64,000 bases of DNA, taken from Caulobacter sp. RHG1 (GTDB lineage: Bacteria; Pseudomonadota; Alphaproteobacteria; Caulobacterales; Caulobacteraceae). Numbering within the stretch: position 1 is the first letter of the stretch; each line of letters begins with the position of its first letter. This document shows positions 1 to 8,245 of the stretch, in pieces. The stretch lies in contig NZ_SMZP01000008.1 in the NCBI RefSeq assembly GCF_013181195.1, positions 248,001 through 312,000 on the forward strand, written 5' to 3'. The notes beneath the pieces are model-generated. The model ran no database searches. It had not been told where the DNA came from and worked only from the letters and a program-made list of their open reading frames with translations. The translations under genes were made by a program, and so were the position numbers.

Positions 1-630
1 TTCGGATCAGAGCTGAACCTGGGCGGCGGCGCCAACACCGTCACCTCCGGCACGGGCGGCATAACGATCACGGCGGGGGACGGCGACGACACCGTCACGG
101 TCGGCTCGGGCAACCACACCGTCAATCTTGGCAACGGAACCAACGCCTTCACGATGGAGGCCAACGCCTACATCCTCTACACCGGGGGCACGGGCGCCGA
201 CACCATCACCGTCGGCAACGCCGGCCACCAGATCAGCCTGGGCGGGGGCGCCGACAAGGTGATCATCACCAGCGCCGGCTTCACGGACGATATGGTCCAC
301 GCGTCGATCAGCGGCTTCGATTCGGACGACCAGCTGACCCTCATGCCCGCCTCGGGCGTCAACGCCGCAACCGGCTCCATCGGCGCCAAGATCACTGGTC
401 AGACGTCGCTGCAGGGCTATCTCGACATCGCCACGGCGGGCGATGGCGGCACGACCTCGATCATGCGCTGGTTCCAGCTGGGGACCGACACCTATGTCGT
501 CCTGGACAACAGCGCGAACCCGACCTTCCAGAGCGGCGTCGACAATGTCGTCAAGCTGGTCGGCCTGGTCGACCTCACGGGTTGGGGCGTCTCGGGCGGC
601 GTGCTGTCCGCCCTGCCCCCGCCGCCCTAA
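1..630 (+). CDS. C-terminal part of an RTX/S-layer-like type I secreted protein (5' end outside window)
   Basis: The reading frame is open from the first base and ends at TAA 628-630, so about 209 C-terminal residues are visible. The first ~90 residues hold Gly/Asp/Asn-rich stretches such as GGANTVTSG, AGDGDDTVTVGSGNHTV, LGNGTNAF and GGTGADTITVG. These are degenerate forms of the RTX calcium-binding nonapeptide that folds into a beta-roll. The tail (WFQLGTDTYVVLDN, then VVKLVGLVDLTGW) resembles the ends of RsaA-like Caulobacter S-layer and other type I secreted proteins, which carry an uncleaved C-terminal secretion signal. The protein ends in a proline run. The stop overlaps the convergent patatin gene by three bases. 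The full length, the N-terminal enzymatic or adhesive domain, and the cognate ABC/MFP/TolC exporter cannot be seen. Confidence 0.8.
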   Translation, partial: FGSELNLGGGANTVTSGTGGITITAGDGDDTVTVGSGNHTVNLGNGTNAFTMEANAYILYTGGTGADTITVGNAGHQISLGGGADKVIITSAGFTDDMVHASISGFDSDDQLTLMPASGVNAATGSIGAKITGQTSLQGYLDIATAGDGGTTSIMRWFQLGTDTYVVLDNSANPTFQSGVDNVVKLVGLVDLTGWGVSGGVLSALPPPP

Positions 631-1787
631 GGCTTGCGCGCCGCGGTCTCCTCAGGGACCGCGGGCGCGACCCAGGCGCTTCCGTCCAGGGCCTTCTGCT
701 CGCCCAGCTGGAACAGGGTCTCGCGGTTGGCGGCGCTGAAATCCAGGCCCGAGGTGTCGCCCGGGGCGTCGTCGGGGATGGCCGCGTACTGCATCGTCCC
801 GCCGCTCTGGCGCACGAAGGCGGCGCTGGCGGTCAGGTGGGTGCGGGTCAGGGCCTTGCTCATGGTCAGCCACGAGCGGCCGACGATCGACAGGGTGCCG
901 CCCTTGGTAAAGCCGAACGTGCCGCCAACCTTGCCGTTGACGATCACGTGCACCCGGCCCGGCCGCGCCTCGCCGCCGGCCGGCGGGGCCCACAGCAGCA
1001 GCGATTCCGGCGCGACGAAGAACGGGATCGTCACCCCGCCGTCGACATGCATCTCCGACAGCCGCCGGCCTGCGCCCTCGACCTCGATCAGGGTGGGCGG
1101 GAAGACGCCGGGGATGCTGGCCGAAGCCACCAGCACGTCGCGGAACAGCTCCAGCGACTCCTCGCCGCCGCGGGCGGCGATGGCGCCCATGTCCCAGATC
1201 ACCGTCTGCTCGGTGTCCAGATTGGTGGTGGCGATCAGCAGGCGCCGGCCCTTGGAATGCTCCATGGCGATCGCCCACAGCAGCGGCGGATCGACGTATT
1301 TCTCGACCAGGGCGCGCAAGGCCTTGGTGTCGTACACGCCCGGCCGGAAGAACATGTCCAGCCCGCGCCGCGACAGGATCTTGTCGGCCGCGTCGCTGGT
1401 GTAGGCCTGGGTCAGGCGGCGGTCCCAGTCCTTGCCCAGAAAGGCGAACGGCGCGGTCAGGGCCCCGGTCGAGACGCCGGTGACGATGTCGAACTCGGGC
1501 CGCTCGCCGGTGCGGGTCCAGCCGACCAGGATCCCCGCGCCATAGGCTCCGTTCGAGCCGCCGCCCGAGATGGCCAGCACGTCGAAGGTCTTCTGGTGGG
1601 CGCGACGGGTGCGGGCGCCCTCGGCGAAGCGGATGCCGGCCGCGGCGTCGCTGGCGTTGAAACGGATGTCGTTGAGGCCCTTGGGGGCTTCGGCGCCCAG
1701 GTCCGACGCCGTGAACGGATCGCGCGGCAGCGAGCCGCAGGCGGTCAGCAGCAGGGCGGACATCAGGACGACGAGAAGTCTGGCCAT
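627..1787 (-). CDS. Patatin-like phospholipase, lipoprotein
   Basis: This encodes a 386-residue acyl hydrolase of the patatin family, using a Ser-Asp dyad. The oxyanion motif GGGSNG is at residues 75-80, the nucleophile elbow GVSTG at 104-108 (Ser106), and the catalytic Asp in DGG at about residue 249. The start at 1787 gives a textbook lipoprotein signal, MARLLVVLMSALLLTAC, with a lipobox ending at Cys17. The frame is open further upstream to 1952, but that part overlaps the divergent gene's leader and would bury the signal peptide. No good Shine-Dalgarno is visible before 1787. Expected location is a periplasm-facing membrane leaflet. It may be a phospholipase or lipid-remodelling enzyme; the substrate is unknown. 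Confidence 0.85.
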   Translation of the reverse strand: MARLLVVLMSALLLTACGSLPRDPFTASDLGAEAPKGLNDIRFNASDAAAGIRFAEGARTRRAHQKTFDVLAISGGGSNGAYGAGILVGWTRTGERPEFDIVTGVSTGALTAPFAFLGKDWDRRLTQAYTSDAADKILSRRGLDMFFRPGVYDTKALRALVEKYVDPPLLWAIAMEHSKGRRLLIATTNLDTEQTVIWDMGAIAARGGEESLELFRDVLVASASIPGVFPPTLIEVEGAGRRLSEMHVDGGVTIPFFVAPESLLLWAPPAGGEARPGRVHVIVNGKVGGTFGFTKGGTLSIVGRSWLTMSKALTRTHLTASAAFVRQSGGTMQYAAIPDDAPGDTSGLDFSAANRETLFQLGEQKALDGSAWVAPAVPEETAARKP

Positions 1788-1920
1788 GAGGGGGGAAAAG
1801 CCTCGCACGCGCGACCGCGTCAACCCCGGCGCGCATTCCGACAAGAGAACGCCGTTCTTCGACATGGACACCACCGTCCGATCGGTCATAGTCGCCCCGT
1901 CGTCTTGCCGGGGGGAAGAC

Positions 1921-2736
1921 ATGCCGTATCGCCATGCATGGCTGTTCATCATCGCGCTGATCGGCGCGACCGTCTTCGCTTTCTGGCGCAGCTATTTCAG
2001 CGTCCTGTCCACATCCTCGACCGGGTTCCACATCCACGGGGCCACCGCCACGCTCTGGATGCTGCTGCTACTGGCCCAGAGCTGGACGCCGCACCGCGGC
2101 CAGCTGGCCGCACACCGCCTGGTGGGACGCGCGACCTTCATGGCCACGCCGCTGTTCGCCGCGGGGGGCCTGGCGGTGATGCACTCGATGGCGGCCGGCA
2201 CGATCGGCGGCAATCCGTTCTACGCCCTGTGGGGCGTCAAGCTGAGCGTGCTGGATGCGCTGGCGTTCGGCGCCGTGCTCTATGCGACCGGCATGGCCCT
2301 GCGCCATCGCCGCCAGGTGCGGCTGCACGCCGGCTGGATGCTGTCGACCGCCCTGCCCCTGGTCAGCCCGGTGCTGGGCCGGGTGTTCAACCAGACTGTC
2401 CCCGGCCTGATCGTGCGCGGACCGCAGGACTTTCCGGTGTTCGGAGGCGGCGTTCAGCTGGCCAATCTGGTCGCCGGCCTGATCGCCCTGTGGCTGTGGC
2501 GGCGCGACCCGCGCCATGGCCAGCCGTGGGCGGTGGCGCTGGGGGTGATCGTGGTCCAGATCGTCGCCTTCCAGCTGATTCCCGCCGGCGAGCCGTGGAC
2601 GTCGGCGTTCGGGCTGATGGCCGCCCCGCCGCTGACCGTGCTGCTGGCCCTGGGCCTGGCGATCGGCGCGGCGAGCGTGTGGGCAGGCTGGACGACGCCG
2701 GCGGATCGTCGAAAGGCGCAGCCGGCGGCGGCCTAG
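1921..2736 (+). CDS. Polytopic membrane protein of unknown function
   Basis: A 271-residue protein with about seven hydrophobic segments, starting with MPYRHAWLFIIALIGATVFAF. The ATG at 1921 has a purine-rich Shine-Dalgarno (ggggga) seven to twelve bases upstream; the frame is open further 5', but that part is antisense to the patatin gene. Histidines in the second segment (GFHIHG) and at the ends of later helices (HRLVG, LRHRRQVRLHAGW) recall heme-binding or DUF2306-like membrane proteins, but no family can be assigned with confidence. It is divergent from the patatin lipoprotein gene and so may share a promoter region with it. Confidence 0.7.
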   Translation: MPYRHAWLFIIALIGATVFAFWRSYFSVLSTSSTGFHIHGATATLWMLLLLAQSWTPHRGQLAAHRLVGRATFMATPLFAAGGLAVMHSMAAGTIGGNPFYALWGVKLSVLDALAFGAVLYATGMALRHRRQVRLHAGWMLSTALPLVSPVLGRVFNQTVPGLIVRGPQDFPVFGGGVQLANLVAGLIALWLWRRDPRHGQPWAVALGVIVVQIVAFQLIPAGEPWTSAFGLMAAPPLTVLLALGLAIGAASVWAGWTTPADRRKAQPAAA

Positions 2737-2746
2737 CGCCCAAACG

Positions 2747-2778
2747 AAAAACGGGCCAGCGCTTGCGCACTGGCCCGT
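2747..2778 (-). terminator. Rho-independent terminator of the cold-shock gene
   Basis: A perfect 9-bp inverted repeat, acgggccag (2751-2759) and ctggcccgt (2770-2778), has a 10-base loop. On the minus strand it is followed by TTTTCGTTTG. It lies 39 bases past the csp stop codon. Confidence 0.8.
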
Positions 2779-2816
2779 TCGATCGTTCGACGAAGGTCGT
2801 CCGACTGTAAGAGGTC

Positions 2817-3026
2817 TTAGACCGCTTGCAGTTGGCCGGCCGAGGTCTTGCCGCTGCGGCGGTCTTGCTCGAGCTCGAACGCGATCTTTTGACCTTCGTT
2901 CAGCGAACCCAGGCCGGCGCGCTCGACGGCCGAGATGTGCACGAACACGTCCGCGCCGCCGTTGTCGGGCTGGATGAAGCCAAAGCCCTTGGTGGCGTTG
3001 AACCACTTCACGGTGCCGGTAGCCAT
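2817..3026 (-). CDS. cspA: Cold-shock domain protein, CspA family
   Basis: A 69-residue single cold-shock domain with RNP1 KGFGFI and RNP2 VFVHI. These are single-stranded nucleic acid binding beta-strands, so the protein should act as an RNA chaperone in the cytoplasm. The family length is about 65-70 residues, so the gene is intact. The ATG at 3026 is followed by the canonical start ATGTVKWFNATKGFGFI. The C-terminus (QDRRSGKTSAGQLQAV) is typical of alphaproteobacterial Csps. It is monocistronic, with a strong terminator just downstream and a long upstream region (3027-3313) that could hold a structured 5' leader. The symbol is generic; which paralogue this is cannot be told. Confidence 0.95.
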   Translation of the reverse strand: MATGTVKWFNATKGFGFIQPDNGGADVFVHISAVERAGLGSLNEGQKIAFELEQDRRSGKTSAGQLQAV

Positions 3027-3119
3027 AATCAGTATCCTTGTAGACAGGTGTGGTCGATCGCCCGGCGTATCCCGGGGCGACGATCAAATTTCGTTGGAAG
3101 TTCGGGTGGCGCGTCCGGC

Positions 3120-3136
3120 GCTCCGGCGTCCGGAGC
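3120..3136. other. Perfect hairpin in the csp/small-ORF intergenic region
   Basis: The stretch 3027-3313 holds no gene. It contains the csp leader or promoter and this perfect inverted repeat, gctccgg-cgt-ccggagc, with a 7-bp stem and 3-base loop about 95 bases upstream of the csp start. No T-run follows on either strand, so it is not an obvious terminator. It could be a leader structure or protein-binding site. Confidence 0.4.
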
Positions 3137-3313
3137 AAGGAATAGCAGGCCGATCGGCAGCGAATTCGATGAGGCTTTATCCGCTCTCACCTGGAGAAGA
3201 TCAAGGAAAAACTTTTCGACGACTTTGAACTCTCTTTGGACCCTAAGCTTTGCCTGGTGCGTTTTGCCTTGGTGAATCCGTCAGAACCGGCGGAGAAAAC
3301 TGGAGTTCGCCGA

Positions 3314-3502
3314 ATGACCTTGCTGGAAAAGATCCCCACCCTTGGCGACACCGAGCTCAACAATCTGCTGGCCAACGCCCGCCGTCTGGACGTCACCGGG
3401 ACCCCGGCCCAACGCCGCGCGGTCGACGAGGTGCTGGTCCCGCTGGAACGCGAAGCCTCGCGCCGCCGCGCCGTCGGCCGTGCGAAAGTCCTTAAGCGCT
3501 AA
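3314..3502 (+). CDS. Small conserved-looking hypothetical protein
   Basis: A 62-residue highly charged protein beginning MTLLEKIPTLGDTELNNLL and ending with an Arg/Lys-rich helix (EREASRRRAVGRAKVLKR). I chose ATG 3314 because ggag at 3302-3305 is correctly spaced and the sequence is protein-like from there. The frame is also open from 3236. The predominantly helical, basic C-terminus suggests a nucleic-acid- or ribosome-associated small protein, but no family is recognised. It sits alone between the cold-shock gene and another short gene. Confidence 0.6.
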   Translation: MTLLEKIPTLGDTELNNLLANARRLDVTGTPAQRRAVDEVLVPLEREASRRRAVGRAKVLKR

Positions 3503-3565
3503 ATCGCGCTTGCGAGACTCCTAAATGCAATTCATTCTCAGAAACATCATCGCGAGGAGACGACG

Positions 3566-3718
3566 ATGGTTCTGAGAATGACGGGCGCCAGCTGGCTGGC
3601 CACCATGATGCGTGCAAGCCGCGACCGCGACGAGCCGCAGGACGAAACCGACTGGCTGCTGCACGGCCCGACGGACCCGGACGTGGTCGAAACCGACCGA
3701 CGCCCGGCGAACGATTGA
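3566..3718 (+). CDS. 50-residue hypothetical protein
   Basis: A short frame from ATG 3566 to TGA 3716-3718 encodes MVLRMTGASWLATMMRASRD followed by an acidic tail rich in Asp, Glu and Pro and ending RRPAND. A strong Shine-Dalgarno, gaggaga (3554-3560), lies five bases before the ATG. The N-terminus is amphipathic and the C-terminus acidic, with no membrane segment or known motif. A hairpin follows five bases after the stop. The ribosome-binding site and position argue that it is real; no function is assigned. Confidence 0.5.
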   Translation: MVLRMTGASWLATMMRASRDRDEPQDETDWLLHGPTDPDVVETDRRPAND

Positions 3719-3722
3719 GGAC

Positions 3723-3745
3723 CCTCCCTCGCGATGCGAGGGAGG
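3723..3745. terminator. Palindromic hairpin between convergent genes
   Basis: The inverted repeat cctccctcgc-gat-gcgagggagg has a 10-bp stem and 3-base loop. It lies between the stop of the small gene and the stop of the convergent permease. It has the same core as the hairpins in the larger intergenic repeats of this window. There is no T-run, so it may act as a factor-dependent or bidirectional terminator, or as an mRNA 3' stabiliser. Confidence 0.5.
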
Positions 3746-3746
3746 A

Positions 3747-5528
3747 TCAGCTGGCGAACCGCCAGACCCAGGCGATCAGCCAGGGCGCGACCAGCAGGAT
3801 CATCACGCTCAGCGGCGCGCCCAGTCGCGCGTAGTCGCCGAACCGGTAGCCACCCGGTCCCAGCACCAGCGTATTGCACTGGTGGCCGACGGGCGTGAGG
3901 AAGTCGCAGCCCGCCCCCACCGCCACAGCCATCAGGAACGGGTCGGGAGAGAGGCCAAGCTTCTGCGCCACGCCCATGCCGATCGGCGCGGCGATCAGCA
4001 CCGTGGCGGCGTTGTTCAGGAACGGGGTGGCGGCCATGGCCACGGCCATCATCGCCGTCAGGGTGGCGATCGGCGGCAGGCCGTTGAACGCCCCCGACAG
4101 CCCGCTGGCGATCAGGTCGGCGCCGCCGGTCTTCTGCACCGTGTCGCTGACCGGAATCAGGGCCGCGACCAGCACCAGCACCGGCGCTTCCAGGGCCGCA
4201 TAGGCCTCGCGCATGCGCAGGGTGCCCGACGCCACCACCAGCACCGCAGCCCCCAGGAAGCCGGCCGCCACCGGCACGACGCCCGTGGCCACCAGCACCA
4301 TGGCCGCCACCAGGATCGCGACCGGCAGGATGGCGTGGCGCACCCCGCCCAGCCGCACCTCGCGTTCCGCCAGCGGCAGAAGACCTAAGGCTTGCAAAGC
4401 GCCCGGCAGCGACTGCTCGGCGCCTTGCAGCACGACGATGTCGCCCGACTTCAGGCGGATGGTCGCCAGGCGTCCGGCCATGCGGTGGCCGCTGCGACTG
4501 ACGCCCAGCAGGTTCACGCCATGGCTGTCGCTGAGCGTGACGCTGCGGGCCGACTGGCCGATCAGGTCCGACTCCGCGCCGATCACCGCCTCGACGACCC
4601 GGACCTCCTCGGTCGGTTCGTTCATGGTCACCGGCCGCAAGGCGTCGCGCAGGCGCAGCTTGGTCTTCACGATCAGCTGATTGAGGTTCTCCTGCTCACC
4701 CTCCAGCAGCAGCACATCGCCCGGGTGGAGCTTCAGATTGGCGTGCGGAGCCTGGGTGCGCTTGCGGCCGCGCAGCAAGGCCACGACCGTGACCGAGCCC
4801 TCGGCGGCGGCGCGGACCCGGCCGATCCGGCAATCCTCGAACGACCAGGCCTCGGGCACCTCGACCTCGGTGACATAGGCCTTGGCCGCCAGGGCCGCGT
4901 CGATGTCGATGGCCGCGGTGCGCTCCTTGGGCAGCAGCCGGTAGGCGAAGGACAGATAGGCGACGGCCAGCACGGTCAGCACGCCGCCGACCGGCAGGAA
5001 GTCGAACATCCGGAACGGCTGGCCCAGGGCCTCCTGGCGCACCTCCGAGACGATGATATTGGGCGAGGTGCCGACCAGAACGGCCAGGCCGCCGACCAGC
5101 GAGCCGAACGCCATCGGCATCAGGATCCGGCCAGGCGGCACGCCGGTGCGGCGGGCGATCTGCAGGGCGCTGGGCATCATCAGGGCCAGGGCCCCGACGT
5201 TCTTGGTGGCCATCGACAGGATCGCCGTGGTCCCGGCCAGGACGGGGACCTGGGTGCGCTCGTCCTTCAGCCTGGGCAGCAGCGGAGCCATCACCAGGTC
5301 GACCACGCCCGAGCGGGCGACGGCGGCGCTCAGCACCAGGGCGCTGGCGATGATGATGACGATGTCGTTGGAAAAGCCGGTGAAGGCGTCCTTCACCGAG
5401 ATCAGCCCCAGCGCCATCCCGCCCACCAGGGCGCACAGCGCGATCAGGTCGTACCGCCACCGCCCCCAGACGAACGCGGCGATCGTCGCCGCGATGAGAC
5501 CGAACGACAGGGCTTGTGGCAGCGTCAC
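3747..5528 (-). CDS. SLC13/DASS-type anion permease with two RCK_C (TrkA_C) domains
   Basis: A 593-residue inner-membrane transporter. Hydrophobic helices form N- and C-terminal halves around a soluble central region of roughly residues 210-390. That region carries two TrkA_C-like domains (for example HPGDVLLLEGEQENL and LKSGDIVVLQGAEQ). The motifs TSPNIIVSEV and TPFLNNAATVLIAAP match the Asn/Thr-rich sodium/substrate loops of DASS (citrate/sulfate/dicarboxylate) carriers. I place the start at GTG 5528, with GGGGAA upstream. The frame continues to 5663, but those extra residues are translated from an intergenic repeat. The substrate may be sulfate or a dicarboxylate and cannot be told from sequence. 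Confidence 0.85.
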   Translation of the reverse strand: MTLPQALSFGLIAATIAAFVWGRWRYDLIALCALVGGMALGLISVKDAFTGFSNDIVIIIASALVLSAAVARSGVVDLVMAPLLPRLKDERTQVPVLAGTTAILSMATKNVGALALMMPSALQIARRTGVPPGRILMPMAFGSLVGGLAVLVGTSPNIIVSEVRQEALGQPFRMFDFLPVGGVLTVLAVAYLSFAYRLLPKERTAAIDIDAALAAKAYVTEVEVPEAWSFEDCRIGRVRAAAEGSVTVVALLRGRKRTQAPHANLKLHPGDVLLLEGEQENLNQLIVKTKLRLRDALRPVTMNEPTEEVRVVEAVIGAESDLIGQSARSVTLSDSHGVNLLGVSRSGHRMAGRLATIRLKSGDIVVLQGAEQSLPGALQALGLLPLAEREVRLGGVRHAILPVAILVAAMVLVATGVVPVAAGFLGAAVLVVASGTLRMREAYAALEAPVLVLVAALIPVSDTVQKTGGADLIASGLSGAFNGLPPIATLTAMMAVAMAATPFLNNAATVLIAAPIGMGVAQKLGLSPDPFLMAVAVGAGCDFLTPVGHQCNTLVLGPGGYRFGDYARLGAPLSVMILLVAPWLIAWVWRFAS

Positions 5529-5601
5529 GTGTGTTGGTTCCCCGAAGCTGTGCTGGAGGGGAACGGGGGGGATGAGGGGTTGGTTTCCCAAGCGCATCAA
5601 A

Positions 5602-5725
5602 AGCGCCCCCTCCGGCGCTTCGCGCCACCTCCCCCGCTTTGCGAGGGAGGAGAGGAACTTCATCCTCCCCCGTGCAACGGGGGAGGTGGATCGCTGCGGA
5701 TACGCGGCGAGACGGAGGGGGCGCT
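5602..5725. repeat. Composite palindromic intergenic repeat, family A copy 1
   Basis: A 124-bp element bounded by the inverted repeat agcgccccctccg / cggagggggcgct. Inside are four small hairpins in a row: ggcgc-ttc-gcgcc, a cctccc/gggagg hairpin, cctcccccgt/acgggggagg, and a less perfect cgctgcg/cgcggcg pair. It could fold into a cloverleaf-like structure. Similar elements occur at 8844, 14049, 28276, 45431 and 50487, with a half copy at 58389. It lies between pgsA and the permease, both on the minus strand. Confidence 0.85.
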
Positions 5726-5734
5726 AAGCCGCTC

Positions 5735-6352
5735 CTAGTTCAGCGCCTTGCGCGCCGCTTCCCAGTATTGCGCCCCGGTCACCAGGGTCACCAGCGTCGC
5801 CAGCCACAGCAGGCTGTGGGCCACGATCGTGAAGCCGCCCATCACGCTCGGCTCCGGCGACAGGCCGAAGGCGCCCCACGAGGCCAGGATCATCTCGGCG
5901 CCGATCGCGACCAGCTGCAGGGTGGTCTTCCACTTGGCCAGCAGGGTCACCGGCAGCTTGACGCCCTTGCCCGCGCCGACTTCGCGCAGGGCGCTGACGG
6001 TGAATTCGCGGAACAGGATCAGGCCGGCCGGCAGCACGACCATGGCGTTGGGGCCCAGGGCCATCAGGCCCAGCAGGGCGCCGCAGACCAGGATCTTGTC
6101 GCCGATCGGGTCCAGGATCGCGCCCCAGACGCTGACCGCATCCAGCTTGCGGGCCAGCCAGCCGTCGAAGAAGTCGGTCACCGCCGCCACCACGAAGGCG
6201 TAGAACGCCCAGCGCTCCAGCCGCAGCTGGCTTTCGGCCGTCAGCTGATCGCTGAGAAACGGCACAGCGCCGGCCGCCGCGGCCAGGGCCACGAACATGA
6301 ACAGCGCCATCACGAGGCGCGAGCTGGTCAGGATGTTGGGCAGGGCTTTCAT
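5735..6352 (-). CDS. pgsA: CDP-diacylglycerol--glycerol-3-phosphate 3-phosphatidyltransferase
   Basis: A 205-residue integral membrane enzyme that makes phosphatidylglycerophosphate, the committed step to phosphatidylglycerol and cardiolipin. The CDP-alcohol phosphotransferase signature DG-x2-AR-x8-G-x3-D-x3-D is intact in FFDGWLARKLDAVSVWGAIL followed by DPIGD. About five hydrophobic helices surround it, and the length is normal. The ATG at 6352 is preceded by GAGGGA; an ATG 18 bases further upstream would place that site inside the gene. The gene is transcribed away from the histidine kinase, and a family A repeat follows its stop. Confidence 0.92.
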   Translation of the reverse strand: MKALPNILTSSRLVMALFMFVALAAAAGAVPFLSDQLTAESQLRLERWAFYAFVVAAVTDFFDGWLARKLDAVSVWGAILDPIGDKILVCGALLGLMALGPNAMVVLPAGLILFREFTVSALREVGAGKGVKLPVTLLAKWKTTLQLVAIGAEMILASWGAFGLSPEPSVMGGFTIVAHSLLWLATLVTLVTGAQYWEAARKALN

Positions 6353-6515
6353 GGTTCCCTCATAACGCACAATTGCGCGAAGAGGCCATGGCTCAGCCTG
6401 CGGTGTCAGCGTTAACCGAGATAGCGGATTTTACTGACGCGCAGGGCGAGCGCCTTCGCTATACAGACGGTGAGGGGGCGATGCGACGCCCTCGTGGTCG
6501 CGGGCGTACGCGGGA

Positions 6516-8174
6516 ATGACACGGCAGGGATCGGGACGCGGTCGCTTCAGCTCGGTGCGCAGCCGGCTCGTGCTGCTGACCGTCAGCCTGCTGGCCCCCG
6601 CCCTGCTGGCCATGGGCTTCCTGCTGGTCAGCGCCGATCGCGAATCCCGCAGCCAGCTCTACCAGCAGCTGGTCACCACCGCCCGGGCGCTGTCGGGCGC
6701 CGTCGACCGCCAGGCCGCCGTCGGCATCTCGGTGGCCGAGACCCTGGCCACCGACCAGGCCCTGATCAATGGCGACTGGGCCGCCTTCCACGCCCGCGCC
6801 CAGCGCGTCGCCCAGCGGCGGCCGGGCTGGATCGTGGTCTCCGACATCAGCGGCAAGCAGATCCTCAACACGCTGAAGCCCTACGGCCAGCCCCTGCCCA
6901 CCGTGCCGCGCGCCAACGAGCTGACCACCGCCCTGCTGGCCGGCCGCAGCAAGATCTCCGACCTGCGCGAGGGCAAGGTCACCGGCCGGCCGGTGATCAC
7001 CGTGGCCACGCCGATCCAGGTCAAGGGCCAGCCCTACGTCCTGTCCTATGTGGTCGAGTCCAGCTCGTTCACCTCGGTGTTCCGCCAGCAGCGCGTGCCC
7101 GAGACCTGGATCGCCACCGTCATCGACAACAACCGCCGGGTCGTCGCCCGCTCGCGGCTGAACGAGAAGTTCACCGGCAAGCCGACCACCCGCGACATGG
7201 CCCGCAACCTGGACCACTCCACCGAGGGCGTCAGCAAGAGCACCTCGCTGGACGGCGTGCCGACCATGGTGGCCTACACCCGCTCGCCCCAGACCGGCTG
7301 GACCATGGTGGTGGCCGTGCCCCGCGCCGAGCTGGCCCGCACGATCAACCGCTCGGTGATCACCGGGGCCGGGGTCTTCGTGCTGCTGCTGGGCATGGGC
7401 CTGGCGCTGTCCCTGGCCTATGCCCGCCGGATCAATGGCGAGATGCGCCAGCTGATCCTGGACGCCGACGCCATCGGCCGCGCCGAGAGTCTGCCGCCCG
7501 CCGACCCCGACACCCTGGACGAGATCGCCGCCGTCCACGCCGCCCTGCGCACCGCCTCCCAGGAGCTGAAGATCCGCGAGGAGCGCCAGGGGGTGATGAT
7601 CAACGAACTGAACCACCGGGTGAAGAACACCCTGGCCACGGTCCAGGCCCTGGCCCGTCAGACCTTCTCCAAGACAAAAGACGCGCCGGTCGAGGTGTTC
7701 ACCGACCGCCTGATCGCCCTGTCCGCCGCCCACGACCTGCTGACCCGCAGCGGCTGGCGCGAGGCCGACATGGGCCAGTTGGTCGAGGCCAGCCTGGGCG
7801 CCTATGCCGACCGGGTCGACGGCTCCGGCCCCGCCGTCGCCCTGGCCCCGCACACCGCCGTGGGCCTCTCGATGGTGTTCCACGAACTGGCCACCAACAG
7901 CGCCAAGTACGGCGCGCTGTCGGTCCCCGCCGGCCGGGTCTCGGTCACCTGGCGCCTGGACGAGGACAGCGGCGACCTGGCCTTCGCCTGGCGCGACACC
8001 GGCGGCCCGCCGGTCACTCCGCCGGCCTCGCAGGGTTTCGGCACGCGCCTGATCGAGAGCTCGATCCGCCGCGAGCAGAAAGGCAGCGCCCGCTTCGACT
8101 TCCAGCCCGACGGCCTGGTGTTCGAGGCGACCCTGCCGCTGCCCAAGACGGTGCGGTGGAGCAATACGTTCTGA
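6516..8174 (+). CDS. Membrane sensor histidine kinase, HWE family, with periplasmic Cache-like sensor
   Basis: A 552-residue protein. The first membrane segment is at about 18-38, followed by a ~240-residue periplasmic region of dCache type (residues ~45-275), a second membrane segment at about 281-305, and a short HAMP-like linker. The HWE kinase domain follows. The phosphoacceptor is in INELNHRVKN (His367) and the ATP-binding N box in FHELATNSAKYGALS. The family's W-x-E motif reads WRD here (FAWRDTGGPPV), a conservative change. HWE kinases in alphaproteobacteria often feed single-domain or PhyR-type stress regulators, but no response regulator gene is adjacent. The start ATG has only a weak ribosome site. 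The signal sensed is unknown. Confidence 0.88.
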   Translation: MTRQGSGRGRFSSVRSRLVLLTVSLLAPALLAMGFLLVSADRESRSQLYQQLVTTARALSGAVDRQAAVGISVAETLATDQALINGDWAAFHARAQRVAQRRPGWIVVSDISGKQILNTLKPYGQPLPTVPRANELTTALLAGRSKISDLREGKVTGRPVITVATPIQVKGQPYVLSYVVESSSFTSVFRQQRVPETWIATVIDNNRRVVARSRLNEKFTGKPTTRDMARNLDHSTEGVSKSTSLDGVPTMVAYTRSPQTGWTMVVAVPRAELARTINRSVITGAGVFVLLLGMGLALSLAYARRINGEMRQLILDADAIGRAESLPPADPDTLDEIAAVHAALRTASQELKIREERQGVMINELNHRVKNTLATVQALARQTFSKTKDAPVEVFTDRLIALSAAHDLLTRSGWREADMGQLVEASLGAYADRVDGSGPAVALAPHTAVGLSMVFHELATNSAKYGALSVPAGRVSVTWRLDEDSGDLAFAWRDTGGPPVTPPASQGFGTRLIESSIRREQKGSARFDFQPDGLVFEATLPLPKTVRWSNTF

Positions 8175-8245
8175 GGGCCTGACCCAGATCAAGGCGGCGG
8201 CCGCTGAAGGGCGCGATGACGGCGGGGTTCTCAAGGAGCCCGACC

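Noticed and set aside
582..2810. A 742-residue plus-strand frame across the patatin and membrane-protein genes
   Set aside because: Arg/Pro/Gly-rich with no motifs. It spans two recognisable genes on opposite strands and a terminator.
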